From an uncultured Roseicyclus sp. (lineage in GTDB: Bacteria > Pseudomonadota > Alphaproteobacteria > Rhodobacterales > Rhodobacteraceae): a DNA stretch of 63,366 nt. Positions 18,717 through 26,964 of the stretch are shown here, piece by piece (position 1 is the stretch's first letter; each line of letters begins with the position of its first letter). Both the position numbers and the translations under genes were made by a program. The stretch is taken from NCBI GenBank assembly GCA_937139335.1, contig CAKZPN010000058.1:1-63366 (forward strand). Reading direction: 5' to 3'. The notes under the pieces were generated by a model. It ran no database searches. It was not told where the DNA came from and saw only the letters and a program-made list of their open reading frames with translations.

Positions 18717-19583
18717 TCAGTCGAGGAAGGCTTTTTCCACGACGTATTCCGCCGGTTGCGAATTGGCGCCCTCGGTCAGCCCGTAGCCTTCGAGCATCTC
18801 CTTGATCTCGAGGTTGAAGGCGAGGTTGCCGCAGACCATCGCGCGGTCATCCTCGGCGCAAAGCGGCGCGACGTCGAGATCCTCGAACACCGCACCCGAG
18901 CGCATCAGGTCGGTGATCCGGCCCATCTTGGGGCTCTGTTCGCGGGTCGTGGTCGGGTAGTAGCGCAGCTTGTCGGCGAAACCCTCGCCGATCAGCTCGG
19001 TCAGCATCTCGTCGTTGCGGATATCCGCGACCAGCTTCGCGCCATAGGCCAGCTCGCCCACCTCGCGGCAGGTGTGGGTGAGGATGACCTCGTCGTAGTC
19101 GGCATAGGTCTGCGGGTCGCGCAACAGGCTCGCGAAGGGCGCGATGCCGGTGCCGGTGGCAAAAAACCAGAGCCGCTTGCCGGGCAGGAGCGCGTCATGG
19201 ACCAGCGTGCCGACGGGCTTGGGGCGCAGGATGATCTCGTCGCCCGGCACGATGTGCTGGAGCCGCGAGGTCAGCGCGCCGTCGGGCACCTTGATCGAGT
19301 AGAATTCCAGTTCCTCGTCCCAGGACGGCGAAGCGATGGAATAGGCGCGCAGGAGCGGCTTTTGCTTGCCGGTCTCGGGATCGGGGTCGCCCATGAGGCC
19401 GATCATGACGAATTCGCCCGACCGGAACCGCAGGCTCGCCGGCCGCGTGCAGCGAAAGCGGAACAGCCGGTCGGTGTAATGTTCGACCTCGGTCACGGTC
19501 TGCGCATCGGGCAGGGTCGGGGTCGCTTTGGCGGAAGTGGGGGCGTTGATATCTTTCACGGGTCTCTGCTCGGTCATGTCCAT
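18717..19583 (-). CDS. fpr: Ferredoxin--NADP+ reductase
   Basis: A 288-residue flavoprotein that exchanges electrons between NADPH and ferredoxin or flavodoxin. The FAD motif is LLRAYSIASPSWDEELEFYS, the NADP motif is FATGTGIAPFASLLRDP, and the chain ends VVEKAFLD, typical of the bacterial plant-type-fold Fpr group. It lies at the end of the sulfate assimilation cluster, so it is well placed to feed electrons to the sulfite reductase through ferredoxin. Start chosen at ATG 19583 because AAGG lies 7 bases ahead; a second ATG at 19577 is close. It follows the DUF934 gene with a 62-base gap. Confidence 0.93.
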   Translation of the reverse strand: MDMTEQRPVKDINAPTSAKATPTLPDAQTVTEVEHYTDRLFRFRCTRPASLRFRSGEFVMIGLMGDPDPETGKQKPLLRAYSIASPSWDEELEFYSIKVPDGALTSRLQHIVPGDEIILRPKPVGTLVHDALLPGKRLWFFATGTGIAPFASLLRDPQTYADYDEVILTHTCREVGELAYGAKLVADIRNDEMLTELIGEGFADKLRYYPTTTREQSPKMGRITDLMRSGAVFEDLDVAPLCAEDDRAMVCGNLAFNLEIKEMLEGYGLTEGANSQPAEYVVEKAFLD

Positions 19584-19645
19584 CTCGGCACCTTGTAGCG
19601 ATGGGCGCCTGTTTAAGCGTTGATCTGGGTCAGGGAAACCCTGCG

Positions 19646-20050
19646 TCAGCCGCGCAGCCGCGCCTGATAGTCGCCGGAGCGCCAGTTCGCGCGGGCGCGC
19701 CACTGCTCCTCGGGCTGGCGGGCGGCAATTTCGGGGGTCAGTTCCACCTCGTCGAAGCCGGAGCGCCGCGCCATCGCGTATTGGTCGGCCACGATCGGGC
19801 CGGCCGCGCGCAGGCGCCCGGTGTAGCCCATCACGCGCAGCCGCCGCGCCACGGTGAAGCCGCGCCCGTCGGCATATCCGCCGAAGCGCACGCGGATCAT
19901 CGCGAGCCGGTCGAGGTGGGGGGCGAGGGCTGCAAGATCCGCGCCGGGGTCGAGGTCGATGGCCGTCGCCGTCTCCACCTCCGGGGAAATCTCCCCCGTC
20001 CAGTCGTCCTGTGCGAAGCCGTCGTCGCGCATGATCGTCCTGTCGCTCAT
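19646..20050 (-). CDS. DUF934 protein of the cys cluster
   Basis: A 134-residue cytosolic protein. Conserved segments are IRVRFGGYADGRGFTVARRL and LRVMGYTGRLRAAGPIVADQ, the hallmark of DUF934, a family found almost only beside cysI and cysH and presumed to assist assimilatory sulfite reductase. The catalytic role is not known. Start at the ATG at 20050, 38 bases after cysH ends. Same strand and unit as the cys genes. Confidence 0.9.
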   Translation of the reverse strand: MSDRTIMRDDGFAQDDWTGEISPEVETATAIDLDPGADLAALAPHLDRLAMIRVRFGGYADGRGFTVARRLRVMGYTGRLRAAGPIVADQYAMARRSGFDEVELTPEIAARQPEEQWRARANWRSGDYQARLRG

Positions 20051-20088
20051 CGTCACTGCCTCTTCTCTGTCCGTGGTCGTCGGCCGGG

Positions 20089-20835
20089 TCACGACGCCGC
20101 CCTCAGCGGGCCGCGCACCATCTTGCCGTCGACGAAATGGATGCCGCATTCGTCCTTGTCGGTGCCGCGCCAGCGCCCGGCGCGGGGGTCTTCGCCCTCG
20201 GCCACCGGCGTCGTGCAGGGCGCGCAACCGATGGAGGGGTAGCCGCGCGCCACCAGCGGGTGCCGGGGCAGGCGGTTGTTCACCATGTAGTCCGCCACGT
20301 CCTGCGGCGCCCAGTGGGCTAGCGGGTTGACCTTGATCCGGCCGGTCTCGTCCTCCTCCTCGAAGAAGGACAGATCGGCACGGGTGCCGGACTGGAACCG
20401 CTTGCGGCCCGTGATCCAGGCGTCGAACCCCGCCAGCGCGCGCTCCAGCGGCTCCGTCTTGCGCAGCGCGCAGCAGGCGTCGGGGTCGGACCTGTGCAAC
20501 TGCCCCTCGGGGTCATGCGCGGCAAGGCGGACGGGGGCCGCGCGGATGATGCGCAGGTCGCTCAGTTCGAGGTGCTCGGCGACCTCGCGCTGGTAGGTCA
20601 GCGTTTCGGGGAACAGCATTCCGGTTTCCACGAACAGCACCGGCGTCGCGCGGTCCACCATCGCCACCATGTGCAGCAGCACGACCGATTCCGCCCCGAA
20701 GGACGACACCAGCGCGACCTGTCCGGTATCGGCGTCGCCGAGCGCATGCTCGACCACCGAGGTGGCGGAATGGTGCCGGTAGCGCGCGTTCAGGCGCGCC
20801 ACGCGGCTGGTCAGGGGCGCGGTGTCACGCGGCAT
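20089..20835 (-). CDS. cysH: Assimilatory APS/PAPS reductase, 4Fe-4S type
   Basis: Reduces adenylyl sulfate (or PAPS) to sulfite with thioredoxin. In 248 residues it shows the nucleotide motif SSFGAES at 44-50, the iron-sulfur Cys pairs C121-C122 and C204-C207 (DACCALRKTEPL and IGCAPCTTPV), and the catalytic Cys230 in DECGIH. The CC...CxxC set marks the 4Fe-4S class, which normally prefers APS. Its start overlaps the end of cysI by 11 bases, so translation is likely coupled. Confidence 0.95.
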   Translation of the reverse strand: MPRDTAPLTSRVARLNARYRHHSATSVVEHALGDADTGQVALVSSFGAESVVLLHMVAMVDRATPVLFVETGMLFPETLTYQREVAEHLELSDLRIIRAAPVRLAAHDPEGQLHRSDPDACCALRKTEPLERALAGFDAWITGRKRFQSGTRADLSFFEEEDETGRIKVNPLAHWAPQDVADYMVNNRLPRHPLVARGYPSIGCAPCTTPVAEGEDPRAGRWRGTDKDECGIHFVDGKMVRGPLRAAS

Positions 20836-22495
20836 CGGCCCGCGCCTCGTCGGCGTCGTAGAGGGCTGCCTTGAACGGTGCCATGCCGAGGCGCCGGAAC
20901 GTGTCCAGGAACTCCTCCTCCGGGGTCTCGCGGACGTCGAGATAGGCGCGCAGGATGCGTTCGATCGCGGGCACGATCTGGTCATAGGCGAAGCCCGGCC
21001 CGGTCCGCTCGCCGATCACGGCATCGGGGCCGCCATCGCCGCCAAGCGTGATCTGGTAGCTTTCCACCCCGGCGCGGTCGAGGCCGAGGATGCCGATATG
21101 CCCGACATGGTGATGCCCGCAGGCGTTGATGCAGCCCGAGATCTTGATCTTCAGCGGGCCGATCTCGTGCTCGAGCTTGAGCGCGTCGAACCTGTTGGCG
21201 ATCTCCTGCGCCACCGGGATCGAGCGGGCGGTGGCCAGCGCGCAGTAATCCATGCCGGGGCAGGCGATGATGTCCGAAATCAGCCCGACATTCGCCGTCG
21301 CGAGGCCGGCGGCCTTCAGCGTGTCATGCACCGCCTTCAGGTGCCGTTTCGGCAGGTGCGGCAAGATCACGTTCTGCTCGTGCGAGATGCGCAACTCGTC
21401 ATGGGCGTAGCGTTCGGCGAGGTCCGCCAGCACCCGCATCTGGTCCGAGGTCGCGTCGCCCGGCGTCGCGCCATGCGCCTTGATGCTCACGGTCAGGATC
21501 GCGTAATCGGGGTGCTTGTGCGCCGCCACGTTGGTGTCGGTGAAGGCGCCGAAAACCGGGTCGGCGGCGCGCCAATCCTCGTAATCCTCCGGGCCGGTGG
21601 CGTCGTAGACGGGCGGCGCGAACTGCGCCGTGATGCCCGCCAGCAACGCCTGGTCCGCCCCGGAAAACAGCGGCTTGCGGGCGGCGAACTCGTGGTCCAC
21701 CAAGCGGCGGATCTCGTCGATGCCGGACTCGTGGACGGTGATCTTGATGCGCGCCTTGTATTTGTTGTCGCGCCGGCCGAGCAGGTTGTAGACCGCCACG
21801 ATCGCCTCGAGATAGGGCAGCAGGTCTTCCATCGGCACGAAGTCCGACAGCACCTTGCCGATCATCGGCGTGCGGCCGAGGCCGCCGCCCACCAGCACCG
21901 TCGCACCCACGACGCCGTCCCGCTCCACCAGCCGCAGGCCGATGTCATGGGCCGCCGTCACCGCGCGGTCCTGCGCGTGGCCGGTCACCGCGACCTTGAA
22001 CTTGCGCGGCAGGAACTGGAATTCGGGATGGTCGGTCGACCACTGCCGGATCAGCTCGGCCACCGGGCGGGGGTCCATCACCTCACCCTCGGCGGCGCCC
22101 GCGAAATGGTCGGCGGTCACGTTGCGGATGGTGTTTCCGCTGGTTTGGATCGCGTGCATCCCCACATCGGCGAGCGCGTCGAGCATGTCGGGCACATCTT
22201 GCAGCTTCGGCCAGTTGAACTGGATGTTCTGGCGCGTGGTGAAATGGCCATAGCCCTTGTCCCAGCGGTCGGCGATCAGCGCCAGTTGGCGCATCTGCCG
22301 GCTGTCGAGCGTGCCATAGGGGATCGCCACGCGCAGCATGTAGGCGTGCAGTTGCAGGTAGAGGCCGTTCATCAGGCGCAGCGGCTTGAATTCATCCTCG
22401 GTCAGCGACCCGTCGATGCGGCGGTCGACCTGCGCGCGGAACTGCGCCACGCGGTCGCGGACGAACCCCTCGTCGAATTCGGTATAGCGATACAT
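20825..22495 (-). CDS. cysI: Assimilatory sulfite reductase hemoprotein (nitrite/sulfite reductase family)
   Basis: A 556-residue siroheme and 4Fe-4S enzyme reducing sulfite to sulfide with six electrons. The duplicated ferredoxin-like half domains are visible, as are the cluster ligands in ACPGMDYC (C-x5-C) and SGCINACGHHHVGHIGILG (C-x3-C). No separate flavoprotein CysJ is encoded here, so electrons probably come from ferredoxin through the nearby Fpr (inference). The start codon shares one base with the stop of the DUF2849 gene (TGATG), and the end overlaps cysH. Confidence 0.95.
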   Translation of the reverse strand: MYRYTEFDEGFVRDRVAQFRAQVDRRIDGSLTEDEFKPLRLMNGLYLQLHAYMLRVAIPYGTLDSRQMRQLALIADRWDKGYGHFTTRQNIQFNWPKLQDVPDMLDALADVGMHAIQTSGNTIRNVTADHFAGAAEGEVMDPRPVAELIRQWSTDHPEFQFLPRKFKVAVTGHAQDRAVTAAHDIGLRLVERDGVVGATVLVGGGLGRTPMIGKVLSDFVPMEDLLPYLEAIVAVYNLLGRRDNKYKARIKITVHESGIDEIRRLVDHEFAARKPLFSGADQALLAGITAQFAPPVYDATGPEDYEDWRAADPVFGAFTDTNVAAHKHPDYAILTVSIKAHGATPGDATSDQMRVLADLAERYAHDELRISHEQNVILPHLPKRHLKAVHDTLKAAGLATANVGLISDIIACPGMDYCALATARSIPVAQEIANRFDALKLEHEIGPLKIKISGCINACGHHHVGHIGILGLDRAGVESYQITLGGDGGPDAVIGERTGPGFAYDQIVPAIERILRAYLDVRETPEEEFLDTFRRLGMAPFKAALYDADEARADAA

Positions 22496-22794
22496 CACTG
22501 GCCCTCTTGCTTGCCATGGGCGTAGTTGGACGGTCCGCGGGTGCGGAACACCTCGCGGAAATGGGTCGGCTCGGGGCCTTTCGGGCCGGGGCGCGCCTCG
22601 GCCAGGTATGCGCCGACAACCTCGTGGCCGCGGGCGTCCGCGTCGAGCATGTGCAGCTCGGCCGTGGCTTCGTCCTCGATCAGTTCGGCCTCTTCCAGCT
22701 TGCGGGTCCACTGGCCATCCCTGGCGCGCCAGACCACGTCACCCTCGAGCAGCGCGTTGGCGGTCAGGACCTTGGGGGTATAGGGGCGGGGCAT
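22495..22794 (-). CDS. DUF2849 protein of the cys cluster
   Basis: A 99-residue protein starting MPRPYTPKVLTANALLEGDV, with VWRARDGQWTRKLEEAELIE, matching DUF2849, a small family sandwiched between cysG and cysI in alphaproteobacteria. It overlaps both neighbours by one base (TGATG joints), which implies tight coupling. The C-terminal GPSNYAHGKQEGQ is conserved in my memory of the family. Possible role as an assembly or modulating partner of sulfite reductase; not demonstrated. Confidence 0.9.
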   Translation of the reverse strand: MPRPYTPKVLTANALLEGDVVWRARDGQWTRKLEEAELIEDEATAELHMLDADARGHEVVGAYLAEARPGPKGPEPTHFREVFRTRGPSNYAHGKQEGQ

Positions 22795-24188
22795 CAGGCG
22801 AATTCCTCTTGCAGTAGGGGCAAGGCGGCCTGGGCCGCGCGGGGCGCCAGACCGTAGAGAAGGATGACAGGGCCCTGTGCTGCAGCGGTGTCGAGGTCGG
22901 CGGGCAGCCGGGCGAGGCTGGTCGCGATCACCCGCGCGTCGGGGCGGGAGGCGTTTTCGACCGCCGTCACCGGCGTCTCGGGGGCGGCGCCGTGCATCAT
23001 CAGGCGGCCCTGGATGAAGCGCGCGCCGCGCGCGCCCATGTAGATCGCGGCGACGGTGCCGGGGCGGGCGAGCCCGCGCCAGTCCTGCTCGGCGAAGCCC
23101 TGCATGTCATGGCCGGTGAGCACGCGCAGGCTGCTGTTGCGGTCGCGCTTGGTCAGGCTCTGGCCGATCTGGGCGGCGGCGGCGCTCGCCGCCGTCACGC
23201 CGGGCACCACGGACCAGTCGAGGCCGGCGCCGTCCAGCGCCGCGATTTCCTCGTCGAGCCGGCCGAAGACCGACGGATCGCCGCCCTTCAGCCGCACCAC
23301 ATGCGCGCCCTCGGCGGCATGGGCAACCATCAGGCGGCAGATTTCCTGCTGCGCCATCGAGGGGCCGAAGCCGGTTTTCCCGGCGTCGACGAGCAATGCT
23401 TCGCGGCGGGCCAGTTCGAGAATGGCGGGCGACACCAGTCGGTCATGGATCACCACGTCGGCCCGGTCGAGCAAGCGGCGAGCCTTCAGCGTCAGCAGTT
23501 CCGGGTCGCCGGGGCCGGCGCCGACGAGGTCGACGCGGCCCGGTGAAGCGGTCCCGGAAAGGTGGCGGTCGAGGAGCGTGGCGAGCGCAGGCACCAGCCC
23601 GGCTTCGCCTTCCTTTTCAATCGTCTGCGGGGCGATGTCGCTGTAATACTCGGCCCAGAAATCGCGCCGCTTGCGGCCCATCGGCAGCGCGTCGGCGGCG
23701 GCGCGGAAACCCTTGCCGATGCGGGCCGCAAGGCCGAGCGTCGGGGAGAGGCGGGCCTCAAGGTCGGCCTTGATCGCGCGCGCCAGCACCGGGGCCGCGC
23801 CCTCGGTGCCGATGGCGATGGTCACCGGGTCGCGGTCGACGATGGCGGGCGTGATGAAGGCGCTTTCTTCCAGGTTGTCGACCCAGTTCACCAGCGCCCC
23901 GTCGGCGCGGGCAAAGGACGCGACGCGGGCATCTTCCTTGGCGTCGTCATTGGCGGCATAGAACAGGGCGGCGTCTGCCGCGTCGCCGGGCGCAAGCGCG
24001 CGATCGACCAGCGTCAGGCGGCCCTCGGCGGCAAGATCGGTCAGCGCAGGCAGCGCCTCGGCGGCATAGACGGTGATCCGCGCCGTGGTCTTCAGGAGCA
24101 GCCGCAGTTTCGCCAGCGCGGCCTCGCCACCGCCGGAGACGACGATATGCCGGCCCTGCACGGCCAGGAAGATCGGGAAATGGTCCAT
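22794..24188 (-). CDS. cysG: Siroheme synthase (trifunctional CysG)
   Basis: A 464-residue fusion. The N-terminal part (1-210) is precorrin-2 dehydrogenase and ferrochelatase (FLAVQGRHIVVSGGGEAALAK). The C-terminal part (about 215-455) is uroporphyrinogen III methyltransferase (VDLVGAGPGDPELLTLKARR, VRLKGGDPSVFGRLDEE, VVPGVTAASAAAA). It makes siroheme, the prosthetic group of the sulfite reductase encoded two genes on. First gene of the cysG-DUF2849-cysI-cysH-DUF934-fpr unit. Its promoter must lie in the 147-base region shared with the divergent Lrp-type regulator. Confidence 0.95.
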   Translation of the reverse strand: MDHFPIFLAVQGRHIVVSGGGEAALAKLRLLLKTTARITVYAAEALPALTDLAAEGRLTLVDRALAPGDAADAALFYAANDDAKEDARVASFARADGALVNWVDNLEESAFITPAIVDRDPVTIAIGTEGAAPVLARAIKADLEARLSPTLGLAARIGKGFRAAADALPMGRKRRDFWAEYYSDIAPQTIEKEGEAGLVPALATLLDRHLSGTASPGRVDLVGAGPGDPELLTLKARRLLDRADVVIHDRLVSPAILELARREALLVDAGKTGFGPSMAQQEICRLMVAHAAEGAHVVRLKGGDPSVFGRLDEEIAALDGAGLDWSVVPGVTAASAAAAQIGQSLTKRDRNSSLRVLTGHDMQGFAEQDWRGLARPGTVAAIYMGARGARFIQGRLMMHGAAPETPVTAVENASRPDARVIATSLARLPADLDTAAAQGPVILLYGLAPRAAQAALPLLQEEFA

Positions 24189-24270
24189 CGTCGGCTGCGC
24201 CCTTATTCCGGTGACACGCCCTAGAGATAGAATAATTTCCCCCTGATTGGCAGATATGGCTTGCACAAAG

Positions 24271-24282
24271 GAACATATGTTC
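24271..24282. promoter_or_regulatory. Palindrome in the cysG/lrp divergent promoter region
   Basis: A perfect 12-base palindrome GAACATATGTTC in the AT-richer intergenic region between cysG and the Lrp-type gene. Its place between two divergent genes makes it a candidate operator for the regulator itself. Binding is inferred from position and symmetry only. Confidence 0.5.
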
Positions 24283-24335
24283 GCAATTCTCAGGAGATCC
24301 AACCGACCTGTTCACCGAAGCCGGAGGCCCTTGCG

Positions 24336-24809
24336 ATGACTGTCCAGATCGACGCGCTAGACCGGAAGATTCTCGCCGCGCTGCAGGAAGACGCCTCCCG
24401 TTCGCTCGACGAAATCGCCCGCGTAGTGGGCTCCTCCAAGACGCCGGTCTGGTCGCGGATTCGCAAGCTGAAGGAGGCCGGCGTGATCGGGCGGCAGACC
24501 GTCTTGCTCGATGCCGAAAAGCTGGGGTTCGAGGCCTGTTTCTTCGTGCTGATCCGCACGTCGGAGCACGAGGCAGACTGGCAGAACAAGTTCCTCGCCG
24601 CGCTCAGGGCCCGCCCCGAGGTGCAGGAGGCGCACCGGCTCGCGGGCGAGATCGACTACATCCTGAAGGTGCGGGTGCAGAACGCGCGGGCCTATGACGC
24701 GTTCTACCAGGCGCTGATCTCGGAGGTGAAGATCTACAACGTCACCGCGCTCCTCAGCATGGAGGAGATCAAGGCGTCGCCGCTTCTGCCATTGGGGCCA
24801 GCGTCGTGA
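24336..24809 (+). CDS. Lrp/AsnC-family transcriptional regulator
   Basis: A 157-residue regulator. The N-terminal helix-turn-helix is IDALDRKILAALQEDASRSL followed by DEIARVVGSSKTPVWSRIRKL. The C-terminal RAM ligand-binding domain contains VQEAHRLAGEIDYILKVRV. It is divergent from cysG, and this pairing is common in Rhodobacterales, so control of the sulfur operon by a sulfur amino acid is plausible (inference). Start at ATG 24336. Its 3-prime end overlaps the convergent hydrolase gene by 41 bases. Confidence 0.93.
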   Translation: MTVQIDALDRKILAALQEDASRSLDEIARVVGSSKTPVWSRIRKLKEAGVIGRQTVLLDAEKLGFEACFFVLIRTSEHEADWQNKFLAALRARPEVQEAHRLAGEIDYILKVRVQNARAYDAFYQALISEVKIYNVTALLSMEEIKASPLLPLGPAS

Positions 24810-26001
24810 TGATCGTCGCGCCGCGCTCAAGGCTCTTGTGAACTGGGCATTTTCCCGCGATCTGCAGCAGCTTCTCGATCTCGTCGGGCAACAGGTCGCC
24901 CTCCAGCCGGATGATCCGCGTGAAATGGTCGAGCGGCGCGTTGGTGTTGCCGGCGTCCTGCGCGTGAACCCGGTCATGCGTCACATCGACCGACACGTGG
25001 TCGAGCGCGATGCCCCTGCGCCGCGCATACATGCGGATCGTCATCGCGGTGCAGGCGCCAAGGCCCGCCGCGACCAGCTGGTAGGGGGTCAGCCCGCGGT
25101 CGGTGCCGCCGTAGCTTTCGGGCTCGTCGGCGAGGATGTGGTGATGCGGGCCGGCCTGCACATCCTGCAGGAAGCCGTCGGGGTCGGCCTCCGACACGCG
25201 GGTGACACCCTCGGGCGCGCCGGGCGGCGGCGCGGGCGGGCGCAGGTCGAGGTAGCGGTCGGCCCAGGCGGCGATGACGCCCGCGGCATATTCCGCATCC
25301 TCGGGCCGGCTCAGCAGGTGGTCGGCGTCATCCAGCGTGACGAAGCTTTTGGGGTGGCGCGCGGCGGTGAAAATCTGCGTGGCGTTGTCGATGCCCACCG
25401 TCGCGTCGCGGGGCGCGTGCATGACCATCAGCGCCTGTTTCATCCCGGCCAACGCCGGCGCGAGCCGTTCGGCGCGGACATCCTCGACGAACCCGCGGCC
25501 GATCTTCACCCGGCGCGTGCCCAGCGTCACCTCGGCCACGCCCTTCTCCGAGATCACGTCGAGCGCATCGTCGAAATTGTGCAGGACATGGGCCGGGTCG
25601 AAGGGCGCGCCCAGCGTCACCACGGCCTTGATGCTGTCGATCTCGGGCGCGGCGCGCAGCGCGGCCGCCCCGCCCAGCGAATGACCGATCAGCAGGCTCG
25701 GCGCCATGCCGCGCGCGGCGAGCGCCTCCGCCGCCGCGGTGAGGTCGCCGACGTTCGAGGTAAAGGAGGTGTTGGCGAATTCGCCCTTGGAATGGCCCAG
25801 CCCGGTGAAATCGAAGCGCAACACCGCGATGCCCATGGCCGCCAGCCGGGCCGAAATGCGCCGCGCGGCGACGATGTCCTTGCCGCAGGTGAAGCAATGC
25901 GCCAGCAGCGCGGTCGCCAGATGCGGCCCCTCGGGCAGGTCCAGCCGGGCCGAGAGCGCGTGGCCGTCATGGCCGGGAAAGGTGAAGCGGTCGGTGGGCA
26001 T
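24769..26001 (-). CDS. Alpha/beta hydrolase fused to OsmC-like domain
   Basis: A 410-residue two-domain protein. Residues 1-255 are an alpha/beta hydrolase with FDFTGLGHSKGEF, the nucleophile elbow LLIGHSLGGAAAL and a late DADHLLS His. Residues 275-400 are an OsmC/Ohr-like peroxidase domain with ACTAMTIRMYARRRGIALDH and the resolving-type Cys in GKCPVHKSL. OsmC proteins reduce organic hydroperoxides using two Cys. Fusion with a hydrolase is a known architecture whose joint role is unclear; ester or lipid-peroxide detoxification is a guess. It is monocistronic and overlaps the end of the lrp-type gene. Confidence 0.92.
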   Translation of the reverse strand: MPTDRFTFPGHDGHALSARLDLPEGPHLATALLAHCFTCGKDIVAARRISARLAAMGIAVLRFDFTGLGHSKGEFANTSFTSNVGDLTAAAEALAARGMAPSLLIGHSLGGAAALRAAPEIDSIKAVVTLGAPFDPAHVLHNFDDALDVISEKGVAEVTLGTRRVKIGRGFVEDVRAERLAPALAGMKQALMVMHAPRDATVGIDNATQIFTAARHPKSFVTLDDADHLLSRPEDAEYAAGVIAAWADRYLDLRPPAPPPGAPEGVTRVSEADPDGFLQDVQAGPHHHILADEPESYGGTDRGLTPYQLVAAGLGACTAMTIRMYARRRGIALDHVSVDVTHDRVHAQDAGNTNAPLDHFTRIIRLEGDLLPDEIEKLLQIAGKCPVHKSLERGATIITTLAPMAEAATP

Positions 26002-26169
26002 GATCGGTCTTTCAACTGCGCGCCGCCCGAGGATGGGCGCGTCGGGCGGGGATCGCAACCTAAGCCTCCGCCGCATCACGCCCTCGTGCGGCCCGGTGTC
26101 CGGGCGTGAGCGCGCGATCTTGCGCTTGGGGGTGCGATCGGCTTTGGTCGGGCGGCCCCGCTCGTGAGG

Positions 26170-26964
26170 ATGTCGCCGCCGATGGACCCGATCTGCCAGA
26201 CCACGCTGCCGCGCCTGCCGTGGATGCAGCCCGCGATGGCGCGCCTGCCGGGCGTGCAGCCGCTGGACTGGGCGGATTGGCTGGAGGTGGACGACGCCTT
26301 TGCCGCGCAGATGGCGCTGCGCGAGCAATTGCTGGCGGAGCGGCGCGCGGAGGTTTTCGCAATGACCCCCGGCGCCGAGGCTGCTGCTGCGGCGTTTCTG
26401 GCGCTGGTGCTGGACCACCTCGGGCCGGGGTACTCGCGCGAGGGCGGGGTGGTGATCCGCCCCGACGGGGTGCGCGTGGCGCTCGACGCCGAGCCGCCGC
26501 TGGTCGCCGCCGCGCGGCTGGTGCACGAGGATCTGTGCCTGATGCAGCCCCGAGGCGGCGAGCATGTGCTGACCGGCGCGGTGCTGTGCTTTCCGGCAAG
26601 TTGGACCCTTGCCGAAAAGCTCGGCCGCCCGCTCACCGGCATCCACGCGCCTGTCGAGGTCTATGACGACGGCATGGCCGCGCGGGTCCAGCGGCTCTTC
26701 GACGCGATCCGGCCCGACTGTCCGCTCTGGCGGCAGAACGCGCTGGTTTACGCCGACCCGGCGCTGCACCAGCCGCGCAAGGAGGCCGCGCCACGCCGCG
26801 AGAAGGCGGGGCAGGGCCGCTATCTTCGGTCGGAAAAGCAATGCCTTCTGCGGGTTCCTTCAAGTGATGCCGTAGCATTTACCATTCATACATATGTCGT
26901 GCCGCTGGGTGCCTTGCCGGAGGACGCGCGCGCGCGGCTGACCGGCGCGGAGACGATCACATGA
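26170..26964 (+). CDS. Heme-dependent oxidative N-demethylase family protein (DUF3445)
   Basis: A 264-residue protein of the DUF3445 family, whose studied members are heme-dependent oxidative N-demethylases. Typical segments are YSREGGVVIRPDGVRVALD, LVHEDLCLMQPRGGEHVLTG, FPASWTLAEKLGRPLTGIHA PV region, and the signature YLRSEKQCLLRVPSSDAVAF. Start taken as the ATG at 26170; an in-frame GTG lies 6 bases upstream. Its stop overlaps the start of the methyltransferase gene (ATGA), so the pair is coupled. The substrate is unknown. Confidence 0.87.
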   Translation: MSPPMDPICQTTLPRLPWMQPAMARLPGVQPLDWADWLEVDDAFAAQMALREQLLAERRAEVFAMTPGAEAAAAAFLALVLDHLGPGYSREGGVVIRPDGVRVALDAEPPLVAAARLVHEDLCLMQPRGGEHVLTGAVLCFPASWTLAEKLGRPLTGIHAPVEVYDDGMAARVQRLFDAIRPDCPLWRQNALVYADPALHQPRKEAAPRREKAGQGRYLRSEKQCLLRVPSSDAVAFTIHTYVVPLGALPEDARARLTGAETIT

